Positions 40,755 through 52,500 of a DNA stretch of 64,000 nucleotides are shown here, one piece after another. Both the position numbers and the translations under genes were made by a program. The notes under the pieces were generated by a model. That model made no database searches and was not told the origin of the DNA. It saw nothing but the letters and a program-made list of their open reading frames with translations. Every line of letters begins with the position of its first letter. Within the stretch, counting starts at the first letter, position 1. The stretch lies in the NCBI GenBank assembly GCA_037043235.1, contig JAWRVZ010000028.1, forward strand, positions 175,001-239,000. The letters are read 5' to 3'. The DNA is from Rhodeus uyekii. Taxonomy: Eukaryota; Chordata; Actinopteri; Cypriniformes; Acheilognathidae.

Positions 40755-43700
40755 TTGAAACGTTTCTTGGAAATGACATAAAACCTTTTTAAAACCATGT
40801 GAAACCAACATGATTACAAAGAGCGCACTTCTGAGAACTTGGTGCATAATGCTCAGTGACATGAGGGTACACTATATGAATCGAACACAAACAAAACATA
40901 ACTGCTAAGTGCAGTAATCCCATGAGTTAATGACACTTTAAAGGCAATTAAAAAGCACATACAGAACACAATCTAAGAGTTCACCTCTCTGCTTGTTCCA
41001 GGAATCTCCTTGTTCACTAAGTAAATAATGAAGGGTGTATTATTCCGCATGGAATAATGCTAATAGAAATGTCCTTGTCAAATGTTGTCTATCAGAGATG
41101 TAATGAGAGTTGCATTATTCCAGCAGGGTGGAAGCTAATGAACTTAAATTCATTTGCTGCGACTATTCAAGGGAGAGAACAAAAAAATGCAAGGAAGGCT
41201 ATAATTTCAAGGTGTGTGGAACGATCGGCTATCCATTTCCCTTATTTCCAGAAGACGCCTGTGGAGCAGTTTGCCACAGTGCCCCGCAGAGAGCAACACA
41301 TCAGTCTAGTCAGCAGGGAGCCATCATCGTTTTCTTTTTGATTAACAATTCCAACTAAATAAGATAGAATAGGATGGTAAGCACATTATTTGAAATTAAA
41401 TAACTCACAAAACTTTGGCCGCGTTTCAGTGTAAAGAGACAAACATCAAGCAGAGAGTTTATTTTTTTTAGTGTCAATTATTAATAGGAGTAAGTTCCAG
41501 ATAACAATGGCCACGTTTCATTTGCCACGCATTAAAATGAAGAAGAAGAAGATAAACTCTAATTATTTTGCTCATAAATTAGGCTTTGCTCCTTTGCAAG
41601 TACAGAGAAAGCCATTGTGCCTGTGTAATTAATTTCTTATACTATTTGTGTGTACATTTCATAATTATTCAAATTTCCAAAAGGGCTGAAACACTTCCTT
41701 CAGTGCAGGGAGTGATTTTCTACACTTGACTTCCTGTTATAATCAAGGTCTTTCTAACCTGATAACTGAAGGTTACGCCTCGGTGAATAATTCAGTAAGG
41801 CACGAAAACTCTGGCGGCATGGAGAGCACTAATCTTATATAGTCACAGTAAAGGATATTAGGGAACAATTGGCAAAAGTGACACATCTAATAGAGAAAAA
41901 TTACTCTGCGCTACATCAATTTGATTTGAATTGAATACATTTCACGAACATTTTCAGCTGTGCCGCCCGAACAAAATGTAAGAAAGCAAGGTGTCAGAGG
42001 AGGCCAGGAACAGTCGGCCATTCTCAGACTAAAGCCCGCATTTATGAATCTCCTCAAAGGGAGGGCGCTGCTCTGATGAGAGAAACCAGCATTTCAGCCC
42101 ATCTTAAATGGCTTTTTTTTTCCAAAGCAATACTGCAGTTTAATCAGGTAAGACATGCAGACGATAAAAAAGGGTGGGAATCATTCAAGTTGTGAATGTG
42201 TTCCTTGAATGCTGGGAGCCACAGGGTTTCTACACCTTTGCCTGCTTTTCAGCAAAAAATTCTGTTGATCTGGAGGGGAATTATGGGTAAAATGTGTGGC
42301 TGAAAAATGATGGGGCGCAATCTTTACCCTTAATCTCTCATTGAGTGGCAAGCCAGTCCCCAGCCTGACAGATGCCATTAATTTTAAACTGTACTTACAT
42401 TACCAAGTGTATGTGTGTGGTGCTTTTTTCCCCCCGCTCCCTCTCTCTCCTTTGCCTGAACCTTGATCCTGAAAAGGGTGCGATGTCAGCCTATTCCGAA
42501 TTCAAAGCCACCGCAGCTAATAGACCACCATTCATGCATTCATTCATCTTAAATGGAGAACAGAGTTAATCAAACATATTCCCTGATTGTACACATAAAT
42601 GAACACACTATCAATAGATGCTTTTAAAATAACCAAGCATGGAACACTTAAGCTAAGAGTCTTGACGGCAGCCGCCGTTCTGATCCACGTTTGCATACGT
42701 TATAAAATAAAAGATCAAGTGAGATTTGTGAAGACTAAAAATTCCTCACAATGAGAACCAGCAATACAGCGGCTGGATTTACAATGCGCCTCTAACGACA
42801 CCTAGTGGCCAAGTTTTGTCATTGAACTCAATTGATAACTACAATTGCTTTTCTTTTCGTTTTTATCTTGTCATATGCAATGACTAGATGAAATGACTAC
42901 TTTAGTATATAATAAATATCGAATAGACCCTTGTAAATAAAATATACTATTCCCTATTCGTTTGCTTATCAGTAAAAATAAGCGCTAGTAACAACAAATA
43001 GACATAAGCTAAAGGAATACGTTTTAAAAGGGGCTGCTGTAGAAAAATCGTAGTTATCAGACGTGAAAAAACAAATATTGTAAACACTACGGCGAGTGCA
43101 GGATCCACAGCAAAAAGAGACTGTAGCTCACCTTCGCGGACTTTCCACAGTAAAGTCGAAGAAAGCTTCCTTTTTGATAATCTCATCTTCTCGTTACAAT
43201 ATTTATCCGACTATCTTCTAGTTTGTATATCGCAAACAAAGTATACAAGGTATCAAATGCTAATTAAATAATCGAATAGGCCTAAGCCTCAGATAGGCCA
43301 CTTCCGGCGTGACATTTAATGGGATATGCCAGCACAGATTTAATTTTTCATCAAGTTCCATTTTTTTTACGATGTGTTTACCAATTTATTTTCTTTCATT
43401 TTTTTTATAAAATTAATAGGGCGGACACGACCCTCTGAAGCCCCGCCCATAACTAACACCTGAGAGTTCATCATTTTGTTTTCTTTTTTAAACAATGTGG
43501 GGGGAGTTTTCATTGGGAATCACCATCCTAAATAATTTTTTCTAATATTTAAAATAAAGTAGTTAGGATACAGAAATGAAAAAACCCACTAAATCTAAAA
43601 AACGAATTATGTCAAAAGAAAAAATATAGCCTAAAATAAACTAAATTTAAATAAATAAAATAAGTCTAAATTTGTCTCATAACACAATAAAACAGCTTGA

Positions 43701-45055
43701 TATTTTTCTAAAAAGCCGAAGCAGGGGTTTAAAGTGCAGCACTGGAATAGAAGCAGTCTGGAAGTGTCATTATGCAAACAAATGATGGTTCTACACGAGA
43801 AAAGGGAGGAAAATTCCTCCTATTCAGCTTGTCGGCAATGTGGATTACAATCACTTTGAGTATCCTCGCTGTCATGAATGTCAAGGTGTAGTGTGTGAGA
43901 GTTTCCTTAACCACAAAAGTGAAGAACAGATATGCTTATTCCATCCACTCCACATTGCTCAGAGGAGGCTTACCGAGGCTTAATACCACACCGTCACAAA
44001 AAGCTGAACGCCTCAGATGAGATGTGTGTCTTGAATACCAAGATAATGTTTTGTATACAAATAAGTGCATTCAGCCTTGTGCGCTTGTTCATTAAGGATC
44101 ACTGGATGCTCAGCTTTCTCCCGTCAAGCTTGCCGTTTAACCCCACGCAAGCTGCCACTCTATTATGGAGTTGATTGGAGGGTTTGCATTGTTTATCTTA
44201 CCTTGCTCGGTCTCCATTTCCACTTCCTCCAAGCTCTCCCACAGTATAATAGACAGCTACTATTGACGGCATCATCTGCCCCCAGGCCTTGTGCACTTAC
44301 ACCTAGTGATATCAGATTGCTTTCTGGAAAACCATCCAAACAGGGCGCACTCCAAAACTTATTACGGCTTCCCATGAATGCTGAGGTATTGACAACACGG
44401 ACGTCACCTGCACCAAACGCTGTTGTTTAGATGCAGAAAATAGCCTGATTTGATGTGTTTTCGAATGAGCATACGGTTCTTGCTCTTTTTCTGTCTGTCT
44501 CTCTTTTGGAGGCAATGAGGTGATATGTCAGACAGCGCACCAGTTTCACCTGGCTCAGATGAGATGTTATGATCATCTGCTTTCTAGTCTCAGCTTCATC
44601 GTTTTGTTATAATTGTATAGGTTCCATGTATAGCTCACAGTGACTTTTCACAGGGTTTGCTTCAGAAAACTGACAAAAGTTGCAAATTGGGACGTATAAA
44701 TAACATGTCCCAACTAACTCATATTTATACAGCTGCCACATGAATCAGCTGTAAAGTAGGATCCATTGACATTTGCCAGGATGTGTATTAGCTTCTGATT
44801 GTAATGCAACAAATTTTGATGCATGTATATATCTATAAAAAAAGAAAACTAGTTTTTAAAATGTCAGTATTCAATGTAAAATACAGCAAGAAGCTCTTCT
44901 TGCTATTAAATATATTAGTATTCTTATATATTAGTAAAATAAGACCCTTGCAGGGACCTTCCCTGAAGATCAACTTTCAATATTTTTTAGGGTTCAGTAA
45001 GATAAGTTTAGTTATATCGTTTTATTCAGAAAGTCGCATTAATGCCATTCATATT
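40755..45055. other. Gene-free DNA
   Basis: No exon is recognised. The stretches about 41000-42560 and 43930-44640 are GC-balanced and non-repetitive and may hold regulatory elements. The rest is AT-rich with no mobile-element ends that I can define. Confidence 0.5.
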
Positions 45056-45064
45056 GTTACAAAA

Positions 45065-45415
45065 GCTGTCTATTTAAAATAAAAGCTGTTCTTTTGAACT
45101 TTCAAAAAAAAAAATCCATACAAAATTTTTCAAGCAATACAGCTGTTTTCAACATTGGTAATAATAATAAATGTTTTTAACAACAACAACAACCTTTATA
45201 AAACCTTTATATTTATAAAAGCAGTAAATCAGTATATTAGAATGGTTTCTGAAGGGTTATGCAACACTGAATAAAAAACAAAACATTTTAAAACACAGAT
45301 TATTTACTAAAAAACAATTATTTAAAATTTGAATATTTCATAATACTACTGTTTTACTGTATTATTTATCAAATAAATGCAACCATGGTGAGCATAAGAA
45401 AGTTTTTTTTTTAAA
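45065..45415 (+). repeat. Dispersed fish repeat, copy 5
   Basis: Diverged copy with GCTGTTCTTTTGAACTTTC, CTGTTTTCAACATTG, ATGGTTTCTGAAGGGTTAT and AAATAAATGCAACCATGG and then GAGCATAAG. It lies just beyond the probable 3' end of hnf4g. Confidence 0.65.
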
Positions 45416-45739
45416 TGTATATCTAACCTCAGAGACAGAGAAACAAAGCATTAGCTGCTTTAGTTTATTTATTTATATTTTTAGTAATATTTTCCACTTT
45501 TTCATGTTTCATAAGATAGTATATCAAGCTATAATTGCTGGAACCAACGCAGACTTCTTGTTGAACACACTTGTTTTACTGAATAAAAGTGCAAAACTGT
45601 CAATATATTTTCTCTGTACATTGATACTTTCCCAAAAGTTTCACTTTACAGGATAAGTTACATTGATTATGCAATATAGCCTACACAATTTTTTTAAGTT
45701 GTAAAACAAACAAAAAATAAAAAATAACAGACCCACAGA

Positions 45740-46107
45740 ATATTTATTTATTTATTGTGATATAGGGCACATTTTCAAGCAAAAATTAACATTTCTTGTG
45801 TGCTGCATAGTATAATTTCATTAATAAATTAAATCTTTTTAACAGTACAAAAAATGTTGACAAGTTCTCTTGTAACTGACAATAATTTGCTATCAATAGA
45901 TGAATATTATCTACATTTACTAGTTTGCCAGCGGTAAGCTGATAAGGAGAAGCCAGGTCTGCAAGCATGACAATAATTTTTTCAATTTGTGGTGGTCCAC
46001 TTTGACAATAAATTTGGAATTTGTTTGTAAAATATGTTGGCCTGGAGGTGGGAAAGGGTGTAACTCATACAATTTGCACATATACAAGCCTGCGCTAGAA
46101 AGGAGAC
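45740..46107 (-). other. hnf4g: hnf4g 3' UTR (inferred)
   Basis: AT-rich untranslated stretch between the hnf4g stop and the cluster of polyadenylation signals. No other gene is visible in it. The extent is inferred only from the signal cluster; a longer UTR with downstream signals is possible. Confidence 0.55.
45743..45756 (-). terminator. Triple overlapping AATAAA polyadenylation signal
   Basis: The plus strand reads TTTATTTATTTATT, giving three AATAAA hexamers on the minus strand about 350 bases after the hnf4g stop. A GT-rich stretch (TGTGGGTCTGTT) follows directly, as expected of a downstream element. Confidence 0.55.
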
Positions 46108-46241
46108 TCATAGAGGAGGCTCAGGAGAGGGTCTGTTTGTCATGGGCTGTGGGGGTAGCAGGAGAGCCGGGCTGTCAGGGGGCTTGTAGGCCTCCTGGTT
46201 CTGTATTGAATTGGGAGACGGGATGGGGGTATCTGGGGATG
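46108..46241 (-). CDS. hnf4g: hnf4g last coding exon (F domain end)
   Basis: Follows the acceptor TGTTTCTTTAG and runs to a TGA at 46110-46108. It encodes ASPDTPIPSPNS, equivalent to STPETPLPSPPQ in HNF4G, then a proline-rich tail ending RPSPEPPL. The mammalian terminal KQEVI/KQKQL-type ending is not seen, so the last 25 residues are lineage-specific. Confidence 0.88.
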
Positions 46242-49200
46242 CTAAAGAAACAGAAATGCACTTAAGGTAGCTCGGTAAGTCATGAGAAAATGATTTAAAT
46301 CAGGGTTATTGTCGTTAACTAAAACTAAAACCATAAACAGAAAATATAAAAAATTAAATCTAATTCAAATATTTAAAAAAAATTCTAATAGTATATCAAG
46401 GATACTAAAAGAACACTGTTTCACTAATGTATGATTTCTGATATTTAAGCAGCTGGCTATATTTATGAACAGATAAATAAAGAAGTGAGAAGACATCTTA
46501 CCCATCTGCTGTGAGAGTGCAGGTCCTGGTATGGAGCTAATGACTAAAGTCTGTCCTGTTACTGGAACATGAGAGTGACTATTGTGATGTAAGTGAGGTT
46601 GTTCTGTAGTTAAACCTGCAAAAAGAAAGAAAGAATTTCCATTATTGAGTGACTACTTAAAAAACAGTTATCAAGTCAGATTTGACGGAAAATGTCATGT
46701 TTACCACATTCATCTGTGCCTGTTGCATCATATCCATAAGTAAAGAAAAGGTCTATTGGCTATTTGTTGGCAGATATGCTACTTAACCACAGATGGCGAT
46801 AGATACAACAAATTTACGAAAAGAACAATTGAAGTAATAAAGTTCCTTTTAATCGTCAGCCATCTTTAAAACGCCTCTCCGGCAGCTATTGTACAGTCAT
46901 GTAAGTGGAATGTACAACTCTTTGAATGGAGAAACATCAAGTTCTCCAAAGCTGTTCACCTTATGATTATATTTTAAATTTGAACAACTGTCTGATAAAT
47001 TTTGTTTCTAAACGCTCAAATCATGACAAAAAACTGCATTTTTCAGGTTGGACCAGTCAATGCGCATGTGCAGTCCTAAGCGTGCCTCTCAGAACACAGG
47101 TGCTACGTCCAATTCAGAGGCTGCATCCTTCGAAGGACACATTCAAAGGCTACTTGCACGATAAAGGCTGTCCCAATTCGAAGGCTCTTTCAAATGCGGC
47201 CTCCATTTCCCATGAAATTAAGGATACAATAAATTGGATCCTTCTTGGCCTCGCCTTCATAGTGCGACAAAGACAGGATTTGTTTTAAAGCATTTGCCAA
47301 ATTACACTTTTTAAAGCAAATATTTGGTTTCAACTTACTCAAATATACAGTGGTGTGAAAAAGAATTTGACCCCTTCCTGATTTCTTTTTCTTTTTTGTT
47401 TGCATGTTTGTCACATTTAAATGTTTCAGATCATTAAATACATTTTAACATTAGTCAAAGGATTTGACTAGCTTTGGATTTACGGTAGTTTTCTCTGAAT
47501 AATAACCTTCATAACCTTTACTTTTGTTATCTTTGACACATTTTTTAATTTGTTTGATGATCTGAAACATTTAAGTGTGACAAGCATGCAAAAAAAAGAA
47601 CTCATGAAGGGGCAAATTCTATTTCAGACCACTGTATAATGACACAAACATTTATGGTTCATTTGTTGGCTTTTATCTTACTAAGATGTGATTATATATA
47701 GCTCATCTTTATCCTATACAGAAATGGACCATGGTAAACATATTTACACTATCTGTTTTGTTTTCTTTACAAAAAAATAATGATGTCCACGAATAAATCA
47801 TTTGTGATGCATATGTCACCAGAGAGAAGACTGTCATTTAGACTGGAAAGATTAAGATATTTTGGTGAAAACATGTTTTAGAAAATGAAACGCATGCATG
47901 GATGAATTGTGCCCAATTAGATCAATTTGCACATGGCTTGAAATAGCATTCATGCCCATTGCATAAATTACATGCCAAAATGTATTACTCATATATTATT
48001 GCTGATACTTTTCTATTACTGTAGCATAAATTATATGCCAAAATGTAATATTTAAGGTTAAGTCGATTTTTATAAGGCAATAATAATAGTGATATTTTCC
48101 TTAGCTAGTCTACCATAGTCAAATTACACTTCTTGAGAAGTACTAATACAGTACATTCATCATTTTACATTTTGATGTAATATACGGTATAAGATCAAGC
48201 ACACTTGTTTCAAAATAAAGTAAGCCCACCTGCATTCACCTAATTTAAAAAATGATCACTAAGCATTTTTCTGCTCCAAAAGCCAATGCAATTGAACGGT
48301 TCACCTCATACTCACCCCCAAGAAGCATTTCCTGCAGCAGGTTATCTATCTTTGCAAGACCAAAAAGCTTGATAAACTGTAGCTGCTCAATCATCTGCCA
48401 GGTAATGCTTTGCAGAGTAGGAAGCAGCAGCAAAAGCTCGCCGAATCGCCCACGCGAGTCATACTGCCGGTCATTAATGTAGTCTTCCAGACTCATTTGA
48501 ACCTGAAAGCGCATCGCCTTGATCTTAGAGGGATCTCTTAAGCTTTTGGTGTCTGGAAGTTTAAAAAACAGTTACATGTAGGGTTGTGTTTCAAGATAGA
48601 TATTGGGTGTTAAATTAATGTTCTGTTTTATATGCATATACCTGGATCAAAGAACACAATGGCCTTTAGAGCTGCATATTCATTGTCATCAATTTGGATG
48701 TCCTGGAAGGGTAATACCAGTTCATCCAAGACTCGGTTAGACACGCGACCTATTTCCGGCTCTGGGCAGTTTCGGTGGACAACACAGCCATTACCTAAAA
48801 TAATAAACAAAAGACCCGCTTGAGTGAGTGAGTGAGTGTATGTGTGTCTCTGTGCAATTGTCTATCTATAATTATGTTGAAAGGTAAAAATGTCTTCCTA
48901 TCAGAAGTTACCTAGAAGCAAGAGGTCTTTGTATGGCATTGATCTTTTAGCCACACCTAGCAGAAGATGCTCGCCAGCATGAGCTCGTAATAAACTAACC
49001 TATAAAAAAAAAGAAAAAAGCCTGGTTTAACAGTTTTATGTAAACCTATACTATAATTATCTACATTATAAATATGCTAAGCAATAAGGAAATGCTAGAG
49101 CTGTTAAAAAATTCTGGTCAAACATTTGGGGTCAGTAAGACTTAGAGTTTTTTTATACTCATCAGGTCTGCATTTATTTAATAAAAAAATACATTAAAAC

Positions 49201-49467
49201 ATTTTTTTACTCACTCTTCAGTGTCACGTAATCATTCTAATATGCTTAAGAAACATTTCTTATTATTATCAATGTTGAAAACAGTTGCTGCTTAACATTG
49301 TTGAGAACATTTTTTTCAGGATTCTCTGAAGAAAAGGAGGTTCAAACAAACAGCATTTATTTGAAATAGAAATATTGTGTAACATTAAAAAAGTCCTGTC
49401 CTTTCTGAATAAAAGTATTAATTTCTTTAAAACTAAAACTTATACTATATATAATACATATGTTATA

Positions 49468-49521
<54 letters not shown>

Positions 49522-52500
49522 ATCACACTCAGAATATTTTTTATGATCTTGATTTTTATAACACAGTGTAGTTACAGTCTCTTCCAGCAGAGGTCTAACT
49601 GGGCAATCCTAGCCAGCCAAAAATCTACCATCTTGTTTACTCGTTTTTTTATTTTTGCAGATTGTAAATGAATAAATCATTAATTTTGGCCCAGAAAAGA
49701 AAAACTACACATTTTAAATGCATAAAAACAGCTGAAAATAATTTTGTCAATCTTCAGGAGTACCGTACACTACCATACAGTTTACAGACCTCAAAGCTAA
49801 CACACATGAGCAAAACTACGTTTTTATTGTTTAAGCTCATATTTAAACAAGGAAGGTTCTGCATGCTCAAAAAATAAAAGATCCAAAAAATCCTAAATTT
49901 AGAGTGTCAAAAACAGCACGCTAAATGGAGGCTAAACCAAGTCAGCCATGTGAATAGCAAATATTGAGCTTCAGTGAATGGCCCTGCAATTTAACCCAAG
50001 GGCCTCCCCAATTAGCACAGCTAGTGTTGCTTTCCTACGGCCATTACCTGGTCATCAAGTGGCAATTCGCCGAAGGCCGGGATGTATTTAGCCCACTCTA
50101 CCAAAACAAGCAGCTGTTGCTTCATAGATTCACAGACATCACTGATAGTGGCTGATTTTTTCTCTGAAACATCAGCAGGGCCCATTGGACTGGCGGCGTT
50201 GATCTGCTGAGAGACAGACGAGAAAATAACCGAATTTACCGTGTCCTCTAAAAATGCTTTCGCACAGGCTGTTGCTTCTCTTGGGGTAAATTCACACAGG
50301 TACTCATGCAGATAATTAGAAATGTTGATGACACTGAATGATGCTCAAAGAAAGCAACGCTCATGCAAATTACAGTTGTTATTTATCTCTCTTTGTTATT
50401 ATTAACTACCGAGCAGAGCTTCATCAGAGCTACTGTGATGAAACCTCTCTTCCTTCTTTAATCAGCCCTGTTGCTGGTTAATTTTTGTCTTTGGTGACTA
50501 TTTATCTCTAGCAGAATGCATTAAAACCATACACCTTTGCTGTAATTGACAATCATAGCAATGATTTATTGCTCAAAAGCAATAAATGTTACTGCCTCAG
50601 ATACCGTAACGATATGCATGTTTTTAATTTTCTGTGTCTCTGCCCTTTTCTAATGTTCTTTCTTTTTTTCTGTGTGTGTGTGTGTGTGTGCATTTGTGTG
50701 CGTGTGAGTGTGTGTGTGTGTATGTGTGTGTGTGTGTGTGTGTGCGCGTGCATGCATTTCGATTAACCTTGATAGGACAGTTTACCTGCTGCGAGAGAGC
50801 TTCAGCATGAGCGAGTGCTGTGATTGGCGGCAGATCATGTGAGTCTTGCATGTTCCTCCTAGAGCTGATACGGTCCCGCTCATTCTGTACAGCTTAAAAC
50901 AAGCACAAGCAATTTTGCTGCTTAGTGAGCTAATAACAGTTAGGAGTTATTACTGATTAGCCAAGATGATGGGTGTGTTTCTCAAGCTTATTTCCAGAAA
51001 ATCTCACACACTGCCAAGAAATAAGGGGTTCGCTGGCAGAATGAATCATACATTATAATGTATTTTAACATCATTAAGCGTATAAAGAGTCCAAAATTAC
51101 CTTTTAACCACTACCAGTGATGAATAAATTGGGAAAATTTGCCAGCCATAAATATTTCCTACTGGCCATGTTATTGTATTTTGCATTCCTTAAAATAATT
51201 TTTATTTTTAAATAATTGCATCAATACTTTTCTCAATGCAAATGTAGTTAGTTAGATGTTGGTTGGATACTTTCTATGAATTATATTAAATTCTACTGGA
51301 AAATATCCGCTGAAAATAAATACACTGTCCAAAATTTGAGTATCAAATAGTATCAAGTATGTGTGTGTTTTTTCTCATATGTAGACTTTTACAATGGGTC
51401 AAACTTCAAAAGATATCTGCTGAGTAAAAAGTAGTCTAAGATTGCTTGCTGATCTTAGCTAGTATCATTACCTGGTCTGATTTGCTAGTTTAAGAAGACC
51501 AGTTTATCAATCAGGTAAACACCGGCTTTACCACCAAGGTAAACTAGCTTAACCCAGCTAAAACCAGTAAACCATTTTAGGCTGGTTTAAGCATTATTTT
51601 TCTTTTCAGAAGAAATTTGAAACAATGGTGAGCAAATTAAAAAGGAATACATGACTGTCGTACCAAACCCTTCATAAGCTAAAGGTAAAACTTTAACTGA
51701 CCACAGTCCTGAACAACGTGTACGCACGGAAAGTGAGGTGGAGAGCACATGATCGCCCATCATAAAAGTCTAAGCCAAGGTTATATATCCAATAAACTAA
51801 ACATCCTTGTGTAATCAGGGCAAGTTTTATGGTATCATCTATTTTACTCACTTGAGTTCCCTCTTCCTTGTTACTTCATGAACTGTCTGTTCAAGACTGT
51901 GGGAAATGGAGAATTTGTGGGAAAATGTGAGCATATAAAATGTTTACCTTCTTTCTTCATTCCGGCTCGAAAGCATTTGTGAAGTCTGCAGAAACGACAC
52001 TGGTTCCTTTTGTCTTTATCAACAACACATTGCCGATTAAACCTGCCAAAAAGGAAGAAGAAAGAGCTCACAAGAGCAAACACAATAGTTTGTAAACACT
52101 GTGTTAACATTACAGCTATAAATGTATAAAAAATAGTTTGTTCAATAATGTTTGGTCAGTTATTTGTATGTAGACATGACAGAACTAACAGCTTATGGTT
52201 CAGTGAATTGGTCAAATTCATTAGACCAATTTAATCTGAGTGATTCGTGAGTTTTTTTGACAGATTTTTGTTAAAAAGAACCGGCTCATAAGGGGCATTC
52301 AGTTGTGAGTAAGGTTATACCATTGACACTTAACAATAATTAACAATTTAAAGTGAGGTCCCATTAGTGTCCATAAATGGATTAACTAACATTGACTAAA
52401 AATGGTAACACTTTATTTTAAGGTGTCCTTGTTACAGTGTAATTACACATTTAAGTACTGAGTAATATTAATTAACTATTTAAACTAACTATAGGGTTAG

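Larger units (their letters stand above)
49000..50047. other. hnf4g intron 5
   Basis: Contains dispersed repeat copy 6 and a TA microsatellite. The stretch 49520-49990 shows nothing recognisable. Confidence 0.7.

Noticed and set aside
48632..48823. Plus-strand frames opposite hnf4g exons (also 48252-48482 and 54246-54521)
   Set aside because: Antisense shadows of the receptor exons, which have matching splice sites and strong family motifs.
50569..50766. Cys/Val-rich frame over the TG microsatellite
   Set aside because: Pure translation of a dinucleotide repeat.
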